Assembly (NCBI RefSeq): GCF_014137995.1
Contig: NZ_JACGWV010000001.1
Location: 2,418,001-2,482,000 of the forward strand
Source of the DNA: Promicromonospora sukumoe
GTDB lineage: Bacteria > Actinomycetota > Actinomycetes > Actinomycetales > Cellulomonadaceae
Reading direction: 5' to 3'
Length of the DNA: 64,000 nt
Positions 42,211 to 50,176 of this stretch are shown here, piece after piece (positions within the stretch are counted from its first letter, which is position 1; the number at the start of each line of letters is the position of its first letter). Under the pieces are notes generated by a model. The model ran no database searches. It was not told the DNA's origin and worked only from the letters and a program-made list of their open reading frames with translations. Position numbers and translations under genes: made by a program.

Positions 42211-43305
42211 ATGGATATCGCTGAGCGAATCGCTTCGCTGGCAACCAAGATCGAGCAGCAGAAGGCCGCGATCGAAACAGAGGAGGCGACAAAGAATGCC
42301 TTCATCATGCCGTTCATCGCGCACGTACTCGGCTATGACGTGTTCAACCCGGACGAGGTAGTCCCTGAGTTCACGGCTGACATCGGCACCAAAAAGGGCG
42401 AGAAGATCGACTACGCGATCGTCAAGGACGGCGAGGTCCAGATCCTGATCGAGGCCAAGCCCGTCGGCGCTCCGCTCACGCTCAACCACGCCTCCCAGCT
42501 CTTCCGCTACTTCGCGGTCGCGAACGCGCGAATCGCCATCCTCACCAACGGTCAGCGATATCACTTCTTCACTGACCTTGACAGGCCGAACCGCATGGAC
42601 GACACACCGTTCCTGCAGCTGGACCTGCTCGAGCTCGACGAGTCCCTCATCCCCGAAGTGCAGAAGCTGACGAAGGAGACCTTCGATGTGGACTCCGTCG
42701 TCAGCGCGGCCGAGGAGCTCAAGTACATCGGCGCACTCAAGCGCGCTCTCGCGGCCCAGTTTCGCGATGCCGATGACGAGTGGATCAAGAACCTGACCGG
42801 TCGCGTCTATGAGGGGTCCTTCACGCAGAAGGTTCGTGAGCAGTTCCGTGGCCTTGTCGCGAAGGCGATGCAGCAATTCCTGGCCGACCAGGTCAACGAC
42901 CGGATCAAGGCAGCGCTGGGCGGAAAGGTCTATGCAACGGCCGGCTCGACCGACCTGACGGCCGAGGCACCCGTCGAGGCGAGCCTCGACGCGGCCGAGC
43001 CGGGATCGGACCGCGGCCTCGAGACGACTCTCGAGGAGATCGAGGCATTTCAGATCGTGCGCGCCATCGCGTGCAGTGAAGTTCCGCCGGTCCGGATCGT
43101 CCAGCGCGACACGAAGAGCTACATGGGCGTGCTGCTCGACGACAACAATCGCAAGCCCATCGCGCGGCTCCACTTCAACAGAGGGCAGAAGTACCTCGGC
43201 CTCTTCGACGAGTCGAAGGCCGAGACCAGGCACCCGATCGAGTCGCTGGACCAGATCTACGACCACGCGGACCACCTGCGAAAGACCGTTCACTACTACG
43301 AGTGA
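42211..43305 (+). CDS. Orphan HsdR N-terminal-type restriction endonuclease
   Basis: Residues 1-160 match the type I restriction R-subunit N-terminal domain (COG4748-like): TEEATKNAFIMPFIAHVLGYDVFNPDEVVPEFTADIG, then a PD-(D/E)xK site with Asp68 in EKIDYAIV and Glu81-Ala-Lys83 in LIEAKP. The C-terminal third (VRIVQRDTKSYMGVLLDDNNRKPIARL, KYLGLFDE) is a separate domain seen in such stand-alone proteins. No helicase motor, HsdM or HsdS is adjacent. The codons are visibly less GC-biased than the neighbours', which suggests acquisition. Two ATGs are adjacent (42208, 42211); spacing from AGAGG favours the second. Confidence 0.83.
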   Translation: MDIAERIASLATKIEQQKAAIETEEATKNAFIMPFIAHVLGYDVFNPDEVVPEFTADIGTKKGEKIDYAIVKDGEVQILIEAKPVGAPLTLNHASQLFRYFAVANARIAILTNGQRYHFFTDLDRPNRMDDTPFLQLDLLELDESLIPEVQKLTKETFDVDSVVSAAEELKYIGALKRALAAQFRDADDEWIKNLTGRVYEGSFTQKVREQFRGLVAKAMQQFLADQVNDRIKAALGGKVYATAGSTDLTAEAPVEASLDAAEPGSDRGLETTLEEIEAFQIVRAIACSEVPPVRIVQRDTKSYMGVLLDDNNRKPIARLHFNRGQKYLGLFDESKAETRHPIESLDQIYDHADHLRKTVHYYE

Positions 43306-43312
43306 CAACACA

Positions 43313-43358
43313 CGAAGCGCGCCGCCGACGGGACCCGACCCGCCTGCGGCGCGCTTCG
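43313..43358 (+). terminator. Hairpin after the orphan nuclease gene
   Basis: 13-bp perfect arms (43313-43325, 43346-43358; inner GAAGCGCGCCGC) with a 20-nt loop that can itself pair GGG with CCC. It starts 8 bp after the stop. Confidence 0.65.
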
Positions 43359-43395
43359 CGCGTCTGGGGACCCTGACAGGAGCCACTCGCGCATC

Positions 43396-43450
43396 GACCA
43401 CAGCAGTTGCTGCCAGCGGCGGGCCTCCTCTGGCAGCAACTGCTGTGGTC
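43396..43450. repeat. 21-bp-arm perfect hairpin related to the one at 380-432
   Basis: Arms 43396-43416 and 43430-43450 are perfect; the left one reads GACCACAGCAG then TTGCTGCCAG. The start GACCA and the end TGCTGCCAG are shared with the hairpin at 380. It lies between the nuclease terminator and the iron-regulated heme operon. With the iron boxes it accounts for most of the 325-bp gap 43306-43630. Confidence 0.85.
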
Positions 43451-43545
43451 AACGGCGCGGAGTGAAGCGACGGCGGGGTTGCGAGGCAGCCGCCCGCCAG
43501 CCTGGGGCAGCTTGGGTGATTTATCGCATCAAGTGCCGACCTGGC

Positions 43546-43588
43546 TTGACTTCTTCAGGCTCGCCTCGCCTAAGTTAGGCACACCTAA
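43546..43588 (+). promoter_or_regulatory. Promoter with overlapping DtxR/IdeR-type iron boxes
   Basis: TTAGG-CACA-CCTAA (43575-43588) matches the core of the actinobacterial iron box, whose consensus is TTAGGTTAGSCTAACCTAA. A second dyad, CCTAA-G-TTAGG (43569-43579), overlaps it. TTGACT (43546-43551) is a good -35; the -10 (TAAGTT, 43571) would lie under the boxes, so a bound Fe-regulator would block transcription. The heme operon starts at 43631. Confidence 0.8.
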
Positions 43589-43630
43589 TTCCATACCGGG
43601 CGGTGTCCCGGCGTCCAAGGGAGCTGTCCG

Positions 43631-44836
43631 ATGTCACGCCTGCCCGCAGCCGGCCCCGATCCCGCCGCGTCGCGTACCCCGAGCAGGTCGGCGTCCCACC
43701 CGACAGCCCAGCACCACACGCCCCGCCCCCACCCCCGCCGTCGCGCGCTCGGCGTCGGCGTGCTGCTCACGGTGACCGCCCTGGTCGCCGGGTGCGGCAT
43801 GCAGCTCCCCCTCGCGGGCCACGCGGAGGACGACGGCGCCGTCGTCGGCACGCAGCCGCTGGCCGAGCTGGAGCCGATCGCCGACCCGCGCGCCTGGACC
43901 GGCGAGATCACGGTGGGCACACCCGACCGCCCCGTCGAACCCGTCGCCACCGACCCGAGCCCGGCGCTGCCCGCGACCGTCACGGACGCGCAGGGCACCG
44001 AGGTGACCGTCACCGACACCAGCCGCATCCTGGCGCTGGACCTGTACGGGTCGCTCTCGCGCATCGTGTTCGAGCTCGGGCTGGGCGACAGCGTCGTCGG
44101 CCGGGACATCTCGTCGGGCTTCCCGGAGATCGCGGACCGCCCGGTCGTCACGTCCAACGGCCACGAGCTCACCGGCGAGGCGATCCTCGACCTGGCGCCG
44201 ACCGTCATCCTCACGGACACCACGCTGGGCCCCTGGGACGTGGTGCTGCAGATGCGCGACGCCGGCATCCCCGTCGTCGTGCTGGACAGCCACCGCAGCC
44301 TGGACACCTCCGCGGACCTCGCCGAGGCCACGGGCGCGGCGCTCGGCCTGCCCGCCGAGGGCAAGGCCCTGGCCGAGCGCACCGAGGCCGCCGTCGACGA
44401 CACGCTTGCCCAGGTCGAGGCCCTGGCCCCGGCCGACGCCGCCGTCCGGCCGCGCGTGATCTTCCTCTACGTGCGCGGACAGTCCGGCGTGTACTACCTG
44501 TTCGGCGACGAGTCGGGGGCCGACTCCCTCATCGAGGGGCTGGGCGGGATCGACGCCGCCGCCGAGGTGGGCTGGAAGGGCATGCGCCCGCTGAACGACG
44601 AGGGCCTCGTGTCCATGCAGCCCGACCTGGTGCTGCTGATGACCGGCGGGCTGGAGTCCGTGGGCGGCGTCGACGGGCTGCTGGAGCAGGTACCCGCCCT
44701 GGCGCAGACGCCGGCCGGCGAGAACCGCCGGTTCGTCGCCATGGACGACACGGAGATCCTGTCGTTCGGGCCCAAGTCGGCCGACGTGCTCGACGCGCTC
44801 GCCCGCGCGTTCTACGCGCCGGAGAGCCTCTCGTGA
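43631..44836 (+). CDS. hmuT: Heme ABC transporter substrate-binding lipoprotein
   Basis: A lipobox (TALVAGC, Cys55) follows an Arg-rich, extended signal region; the rest is a FecB/BtuF-like bilobed domain: RILALDLYGSLSRIVFELGLGDSVVGRD, EAILDLAPTVILTDTTLGP, GIPVVVLDSHRSLDTSADLAEATGAALG, YYLFGDESGADSLIEGLGG, SFGPKSADVLDALARAFYAP. This matches HmuT-type heme binders rather than siderophore ones by context. ATG at 43631 with AAGGGAG seven bases upstream. First gene after the iron boxes; its stop overlaps hmuU. Confidence 0.9.
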   Translation: MSRLPAAGPDPAASRTPSRSASHPTAQHHTPRPHPRRRALGVGVLLTVTALVAGCGMQLPLAGHAEDDGAVVGTQPLAELEPIADPRAWTGEITVGTPDRPVEPVATDPSPALPATVTDAQGTEVTVTDTSRILALDLYGSLSRIVFELGLGDSVVGRDISSGFPEIADRPVVTSNGHELTGEAILDLAPTVILTDTTLGPWDVVLQMRDAGIPVVVLDSHRSLDTSADLAEATGAALGLPAEGKALAERTEAAVDDTLAQVEALAPADAAVRPRVIFLYVRGQSGVYYLFGDESGADSLIEGLGGIDAAAEVGWKGMRPLNDEGLVSMQPDLVLLMTGGLESVGGVDGLLEQVPALAQTPAGENRRFVAMDDTEILSFGPKSADVLDALARAFYAPESLS

Positions 44837-46104
44837 CGCCGACGACGCGCGCGTCCGGCAGCCCCGCCGTGAGCCCCACGGCCCGGCCGCCCGTCCAGCC
44901 TGCGGAGCCCGACGCCGGCTCGACCGCGAACGCGCACGCCGGGACGGACCCCGAGCGCACGGGCCCCGCGCCCAGCGAAACCAAGCACAGGGACACCAAG
45001 CGCAGGAACCCCCGGCGCAAGAGCCTCGGGCGCCTGCCCGACGCCGGTACCCCCGCCCTTCCGCCGTCCCGCCCGGCCCGGACCGCGATCGTCGCGGGCG
45101 GCTTGGTCGTCGCGCTGGGCGTGCTGGCCGTCGTGTCCGCCGGCTCCGGCCAGCTCCACGTGCCGCCCGCCGAGGTCGTCGGCTCGCTGCTGCACCACGC
45201 GGGGCTCGACATCGGCCCGATGCCGGCGCACCCGAACGGCGACGCCGCCCTGTGGACCATCCGGTTCCCGCGCGTCGTCATGGCCGCGCTGGTGGGGGCC
45301 GCGCTCGCGACGGCGGGCGCCGTCATGCAGGGCGTGTTCGGCAACCCGCTGGCCGAGCCCGGCGTCGTCGGCGTCTCGTCGGGGGCCGCCGTCGCGGCGT
45401 CCGTGACGATCGTGCTCGGCCTGACCGCCCTGGGCCCCTGGACCACGGCCGCCGCGGCCTTCGCGGGCGGCCTCGTCGCGACGTTCCTCGTCTACGGGCT
45501 GGCCCGGTCGGCGGGCCGCACCGAGGTGGTGACGCTCGTGCTCACCGGCGTGGCCGTGAACGCCGTGTGCGGCGCCGGTCTCGCGCTGACCACGTTCCTC
45601 GGGGACACGCAGGCGCGCGAGCAGATCGTGTTCTGGCAGCTCGGCTCGTTCAACGGGACCCGCTGGGCGTACGTCGGCGTGGTCGCGCCGCTCGTGCTGA
45701 TCGGCCTGGTCGGCGCGCTGCTCCTGGCCCGCCGCCTGGACCTCCTGTCGCTGGGCGAACGGTCGGCGCGGCACCTCGGCGTCGACGTGGAGCGGCTGCG
45801 CGTGCTCAGCATCGTCGTGGTCGCCGTGCTCACCGCCGCGGGCGTGGCGTTCTGCGGCATCATCGCGTTCGTCGGGCTCGTGGTGCCGCACCTGATCCGC
45901 ATGGCCGTCGGCCCGGCGCACCGCGTGCTGGTGCCGCTCAGCGCGCTCGGCGGCGCCCTGCTGCTGCTGGCCGCCGACCTGGTCGCGCGCACCGCCGTCG
46001 GCTACGCCGACCTGCCGATCGGCATGCTCACCGCGCTGGTCGGCGGGCCCTTCTTCTTCTGGCTCATCCGCCGCACGCGGCGCACCGCGGGAGGCTGGGC
46101 ATGA
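44833..46104 (+). CDS. hmuU: Heme ABC transporter permease (FecCD family)
   Basis: 423 residues with about nine to ten TM segments. FecCD hallmarks: IRFPRVVMAALVGAALATAGAVMQGVFGNPLAEPGVVGVSSGAA, VVTLVLTGVAVNAVCGAG, FWQLGSFNGTRW, LGVDVERLRVLS, GIIAFVGLVVPHLIRM. The GTG at 44833 overlaps the hmuT stop (GTGA). A Pro/Ala/Arg-rich cytoplasmic N-terminus of about 80 residues precedes TM1, longer than usual. Confidence 0.93.
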   Translation: MTPTTRASGSPAVSPTARPPVQPAEPDAGSTANAHAGTDPERTGPAPSETKHRDTKRRNPRRKSLGRLPDAGTPALPPSRPARTAIVAGGLVVALGVLAVVSAGSGQLHVPPAEVVGSLLHHAGLDIGPMPAHPNGDAALWTIRFPRVVMAALVGAALATAGAVMQGVFGNPLAEPGVVGVSSGAAVAASVTIVLGLTALGPWTTAAAAFAGGLVATFLVYGLARSAGRTEVVTLVLTGVAVNAVCGAGLALTTFLGDTQAREQIVFWQLGSFNGTRWAYVGVVAPLVLIGLVGALLLARRLDLLSLGERSARHLGVDVERLRVLSIVVVAVLTAAGVAFCGIIAFVGLVVPHLIRMAVGPAHRVLVPLSALGGALLLLAADLVARTAVGYADLPIGMLTALVGGPFFFWLIRRTRRTAGGWA

Positions 46105-47108
46105 GCGCTCCGACCACACCGACACAGCAGACCGCACAGCCGGCCGCGCAGCAGTCCGCGCAGCAGGATGCACAGCCGACGTCGGCGACCGGGCCGACGC
46201 CGCTACTCACCCTGGCCGGCGTCCGGGTCACCGCCGGGGACGCCGTGCTGCTCGACGGCGTCGACCTGGAGATCCGCCCCGGCGAGGTGCTCGTAGTCGT
46301 CGGGCCGAACGGGGCCGGCAAGTCCACGCTCGTCTCGGTCCTGGCGGGCGACCGCGCCCCCGACGGCGGCGAGGCGGCCTGGACCGGCACGCCCCTGGGC
46401 GCCGTCCGCACCGCCGAGCTGGCCCGGCTGCGCGCCGTGCTGCTCCAGGAGAACCAGGTCAGCTTCCCGTTCCGGGTGATCGACGTAGTCCGCATGGGGC
46501 GCGCGCCCTGGCAGAGCTCCGGCAAGCCCAGCAAGCAGAGTTCCGGCAAGCAGAGCCACAGCACACCCGCCGACGACGACGCCGTGGTCGCCCGCGCTCT
46601 GGCGGCCGCCGACGTCGTCGGGCTGGCCGAGCGGCGCTTCCCCACGCTGTCGGGCGGCGAGAAGGCCCGCACGTCGTTCGCGCGGCTGCTCGCGCAGGAC
46701 ACCACGCTGCTGCTGCTCGACGAGCCGACCGCCGCGCTCGACGTCCGGCACACCGAGCACGTGCTGCGCCACGCCCGGCGGCACGCGAGCGAGGGGGGCG
46801 CCGTCGTCGTCGTGCTGCACGACCTGGCCCTCGCCGCCGCCTGGGCCGACCGCGTGCTGGTGCTCGACGGCGGCCGGGTCGCCGCCGTCGGCGCGCCCGC
46901 CGAGGTGCTGACCGCCGACCTGCTGTCCCGGGTCTACGAGCACCCGGTCGACGTGGTGCGGCACCCCCTCACGGGCGGGCTGCTGGTGCTCCCCCGGTAC
47001 GCGGCCGACTCCGCCGCGTACGGCGACGCCGACGCCGCGCCCGCCGACGCCCCGTCCGACGTCCGGCACGACACCCGAACCGACGCCCTCAGCGAGGACC
47101 ACGCATGA
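46101..47108 (+). CDS. hmuV: Heme ABC transporter ATP-binding protein
   Basis: Walker A VGPNGAGKSTLVSVL, Q-loop VLLQENQVSFPF, VIDVVRMGRAPW, signature LSGGEKARTSFARLLAQ, Walker B LLLLDEPTAALDVRH and H-loop VVLHDLALAAAWADR match HmuV/FecE. It has 335 residues, with Gln/Ala-rich and Asp/Ala-rich ends and a repeat insertion QSSGKPSKQSSGKQSHSTP after the RAPW motif. ATGA overlaps on both sides tie it to hmuU and to the surface-protein gene. Confidence 0.94.
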   Translation: MSAPTTPTQQTAQPAAQQSAQQDAQPTSATGPTPLLTLAGVRVTAGDAVLLDGVDLEIRPGEVLVVVGPNGAGKSTLVSVLAGDRAPDGGEAAWTGTPLGAVRTAELARLRAVLLQENQVSFPFRVIDVVRMGRAPWQSSGKPSKQSSGKQSHSTPADDDAVVARALAAADVVGLAERRFPTLSGGEKARTSFARLLAQDTTLLLLDEPTAALDVRHTEHVLRHARRHASEGGAVVVVLHDLALAAAWADRVLVLDGGRVAAVGAPAEVLTADLLSRVYEHPVDVVRHPLTGGLLVLPRYAADSAAYGDADAAPADAPSDVRHDTRTDALSEDHA

Positions 47109-48739
47109 CCTCCCGTCACCTGCCCCGCCCGGCGATCTCCCTGGTCGCCCTCGTCGTCGTGGTCGCGCTCGCGCTGCTCGGCCCGGCGCTGACGGCGCAC
47201 GCCGCCGCCCGCGTCGCCGTCTCGGGCCAGCCCGACGCGGGCTCGGCCACGACGGTGCGCGTCTCCGGCAGCGGCTTCCAGTCGGTGCCCAAGGCGTTCG
47301 GCGGGGTGTACGTGTTCTTCGGCTGGGTCTCGGACCCCTCGGGCGGGTCGTGGGCGCCCAGCCGCGGCGGCGTGTCCGGCGACACCTACCGGTACGTGCC
47401 CGACGCCGAGACCGCGCAGAACGCCGGCTACCAGCGGTTCGTCGCGTTCCCGAGGTCGAGCACGGAGGCGGAGGCGAACGGCGGCACCGTCGCCGCGAAC
47501 GGCACCTGGTCCACGAACCTCGTGATCCCCGGCGCCCGTTTCGAGGCCGCCGACGGCGGCACCGTGGACTGCACGACCGTCCAGTGCGGCATCATCACGA
47601 TCGGCGCGCACGGGGTCCGCAACGCGAACAACGAGACGTTCACGCCCGTCACGTTCGCCGGTGCCGGCTCCGGTTCCGGGTCGGGCTCGGGTTCGGGTTC
47701 GGGCGGCGGTTCGGGCGCGGGCAGCGCGCAGGACGACGCCGCCGGCTCCGGGGCGGGCGCGTCCGGCGGCGGGGCCGGGTCAGGCTCGGGTTCCGGGGGC
47801 GGCGCTGTTTCGGGCGACACCGGGTCCGACGACGACGCCAAGGACCGGCCGGTCAAGGCGAGCCTCGGCGTCGACCAGGCCACCGCCGTCGTCGGCCGGG
47901 TGCTGAGCTTCGGCGCGCAGGGCCTGGAGCCCGGCGAGCAGGTGAGCGTCACGCTCGACGACGGCCTGCTCGCCGTCGGGCCGCTGGTCGCGGGCAACCA
48001 CGGCGAGGTCGCGGGGCTCCTGGAACTGCCCTCCGAACTGCGCACGGGCACGCACGTGCTGCGGCTGTCCGGGGCGTCCTCCGGGACGAACATCGAGACC
48101 GAGGTGACCGTCACCCGAGACCCGGCCGAGGTCTCGGCCGCGGAGGCCGCCGCCGAGGCGGCGGGTGCCGCGGGCGCTACCGGTGCGAACGGCGCGGGGG
48201 CCAACGGTGCGAACGGGGGCGACTCCTGGCGCCCCGAGGAGATCGCGGTGGGCGTCGCGGCGCTGCTGCTGCTCGTCGTCGTGCTCTCGTCGCTGGTCAC
48301 GGCGCTGAAGCGCCGCGCGGACCGACGCCGGGCGGAGCGGGACGCGGCGGAGCAGGTGGTCGCAGAGCAGGACGCCGGAGTGCAGGACGCCGGAGAAGCC
48401 GCCGAAGGCGCAGACGGCACGGACGCCAACCGCTCAGGCACGGACAGCGACGACTCGGACGGCAGGAGCGCGGACCGCGAGAGCGCGGACGCAGGGCACG
48501 CATCGGCGAACGAGCACACACCGGCGAACGGTCAGGCGGCGGCGCACGAGTCGGCTCCGGCAGACAGCGCACCCGCGGCTGAGCACGCACCGGCCGCCGT
48601 CGTCGAGACGGAACCTGCCGCAACAGAACCCGCCGCGCCCCGGCACGCCGCGCCGGAGCCCGCCCCGGCAGAACAGCCTCCGACAGAACCTTCCCCGGCA
48701 CACGAGCCCGCCCCCGCCGAGCAGGAGGCCCGCGCATGA
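47105..48739 (+). CDS. Secreted, membrane-anchored surface protein of the heme locus
   Basis: A signal peptide (SLVALVVVVALALLGPALTAHA) leads to an Ig-like domain (VRVSGSGFQSVPKAFGGVYVFFGWVS, VDCTTVQCGIITIGAHGV) that resembles the middle domain of the third surface protein downstream (GSGFDP...GVYVVFGSFG). Then come a Gly/Ser repeat, a second beta domain (VGRVLSFGAQGLEPGEQVSVTL), a TM helix (GVAALLLLVVVLSSLVTAL) and a 140-residue Ala/Glu/Pro/Asp cytoplasmic tail. No HtaA signature is clear. 544 residues, overlapping hmuV and the next gene by ATGA. Probably part of surface heme capture. Confidence 0.75.
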   Translation: MTSRHLPRPAISLVALVVVVALALLGPALTAHAAARVAVSGQPDAGSATTVRVSGSGFQSVPKAFGGVYVFFGWVSDPSGGSWAPSRGGVSGDTYRYVPDAETAQNAGYQRFVAFPRSSTEAEANGGTVAANGTWSTNLVIPGARFEAADGGTVDCTTVQCGIITIGAHGVRNANNETFTPVTFAGAGSGSGSGSGSGSGGGSGAGSAQDDAAGSGAGASGGGAGSGSGSGGGAVSGDTGSDDDAKDRPVKASLGVDQATAVVGRVLSFGAQGLEPGEQVSVTLDDGLLAVGPLVAGNHGEVAGLLELPSELRTGTHVLRLSGASSGTNIETEVTVTRDPAEVSAAEAAAEAAGAAGATGANGAGANGANGGDSWRPEEIAVGVAALLLLVVVLSSLVTALKRRADRRRAERDAAEQVVAEQDAGVQDAGEAAEGADGTDANRSGTDSDDSDGRSADRESADAGHASANEHTPANGQAAAHESAPADSAPAAEHAPAAVVETEPAATEPAAPRHAAPEPAPAEQPPTEPSPAHEPAPAEQEARA

Positions 48740-50133
48740 GCCGCACGACCCGCCGTCGGCGGGGCGCCGCGACGGCCGCCGCCGTCGTGCTCACCCTGCT
48801 CCTCTCGGCGACCACGGTTGCGGCCGCGGCGTCGGGCACCGGCGACGACCAGGGCCCCCTCCTGCTCACGGTGACCGTGCCCGACGACGCGACCGAACCG
48901 CCCGGCGAGGGCGAGGACAACCGGCTGACGAACGCCGAGCTGCGCTGGGCCGTCAGCGTGCAGGCCGGGTCGGAGAGCCACCTCGCGGGCCAGTGCAACT
49001 TCCTGGTCGCGGGCCGTCCCGGCACGGACGGGAACACAGGCGGCGGGCGCATCTGGACCACCGCCGACGAGAACCTGTACCACGGGCGGTCGGGCGACGT
49101 CCGGGTGCTGCGGACCGTCGGCCGGGGCGCGAACGCCACGCAGCGCACCGCCACGTTCGGCACGCGCTGCACGTCCCCGGACGGCCGCCCCGTGTCGTAC
49201 TCCGCGGGGCGCACGACGGGCGCCGAGGTGGTGCTCACGGGCGGCACCGGAACGCGCGAGGCCGACGGCTCGGTGCGCATCAAGTGGTCCGGCAGCTTCA
49301 CCGTGGTGTTCTACGGCGGCCTCGTCTACTGGTGGGTCACCGACCCGGAGCTGCGCCTGGACGCCGCCGGTAACGGCGCGCTCACCGGCACGCTCGGCGG
49401 GTACGGCACCGACCAGCAGGACATGACCATCTGGGAGCCGCTGCCCGCGACCAGGGCACAGCTCGTGACCTTCACCGGACGCAAGCTCGACCCGGCCTCG
49501 CGCGGCGGGCACCTCGTGCCCGACTACTGCGGCGAGCGCGTGAGCACCGGCAGCCGCGTGCCACAGCTCCGCGAGGACCCGGCGGGGAGCTGCTGGGGCG
49601 CGTTCCCGCAGTCGTTCGTGACCTTCCACCAGCTCGTGGGCGAGCCCGAGTTCTGGTACTCGACCGGCACCCGCGACGAGATCAAGACGCCCGCGAACGT
49701 GAGCGTCAGCTTCGACGCCGAGCGGTCCGTCGGCAGCGCGGGCCCGGGCGGGTCGGGCGGGAACGGCGGCAACGGCTCGGGCGGCGGCGCGGGAGCAGGC
49801 ACAGGGGGCGGCGGCACCGCCGCGCCTCCCGCGGCCGCCCCGCCCCCCGGCACCGCTCCCCCGGGCGCGGCGGGCTCCGGCGGCGACGCAGGGGCCGGCG
49901 GCTCCGCGCGCACGGGAACCGACCCCGACGCCCCCGCCTCGTTCCTCCCGGTCGCCGCCGCCACGCTCGGCGCGGCCGGCGCCGACCTGATCCCCGACGG
50001 CCTGCTCCCGGACGGCCCCGCCGGCCGCCGGCTCGCCGTCCTGACCGCCGTGCTGCTGGTCGCCGCGTCCGTGGCGATCCTCGGCTTCCGGCAGGGCTGG
50101 CTCGTGCTGCCCTTCCGGCGGCGCGACTCCTGA
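48736..50133 (+). CDS. HtaA-domain heme-binding surface protein, membrane anchored
   Basis: Signal peptide (AAAVVLTLLLSATTVAAA), then an HtaA-like domain: LTNAELRWAVSVQAG, GRIWTTADENLYHG, GSVRIKWSGSFTVVFYGGLVYWWVTDPELRLDAAGNGALTGTLGGYG, LVTFTGRKLDP. In corynebacteria HtaA domains bind heme or hemoglobin and pass it to HmuT. A Gly/Pro-rich spacer of about 80 residues, a TM helix (LAVLTAVLLVAASVAILGF) and a basic tail follow. 465 residues; overlaps the previous gene by ATGA. Four Cys residues in the ectodomain may form disulfides. Confidence 0.82.
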   Translation: MSRTTRRRRGAATAAAVVLTLLLSATTVAAAASGTGDDQGPLLLTVTVPDDATEPPGEGEDNRLTNAELRWAVSVQAGSESHLAGQCNFLVAGRPGTDGNTGGGRIWTTADENLYHGRSGDVRVLRTVGRGANATQRTATFGTRCTSPDGRPVSYSAGRTTGAEVVLTGGTGTREADGSVRIKWSGSFTVVFYGGLVYWWVTDPELRLDAAGNGALTGTLGGYGTDQQDMTIWEPLPATRAQLVTFTGRKLDPASRGGHLVPDYCGERVSTGSRVPQLREDPAGSCWGAFPQSFVTFHQLVGEPEFWYSTGTRDEIKTPANVSVSFDAERSVGSAGPGGSGGNGGNGSGGGAGAGTGGGGTAAPPAAAPPPGTAPPGAAGSGGDAGAGGSARTGTDPDAPASFLPVAAATLGAAGADLIPDGLLPDGPAGRRLAVLTAVLLVAASVAILGFRQGWLVLPFRRRDS

Positions 50134-50176
50134 GACCCCCAGTCCGCAGTCCATCCCCAGAGAGAGGCATGAATTG

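Noticed and set aside
43631..47108. Siderophore or vitamin B12 importer
   Set aside because: The ABC genes alone would allow it, but the overlapping HtaA-type genes make heme the better substrate call.
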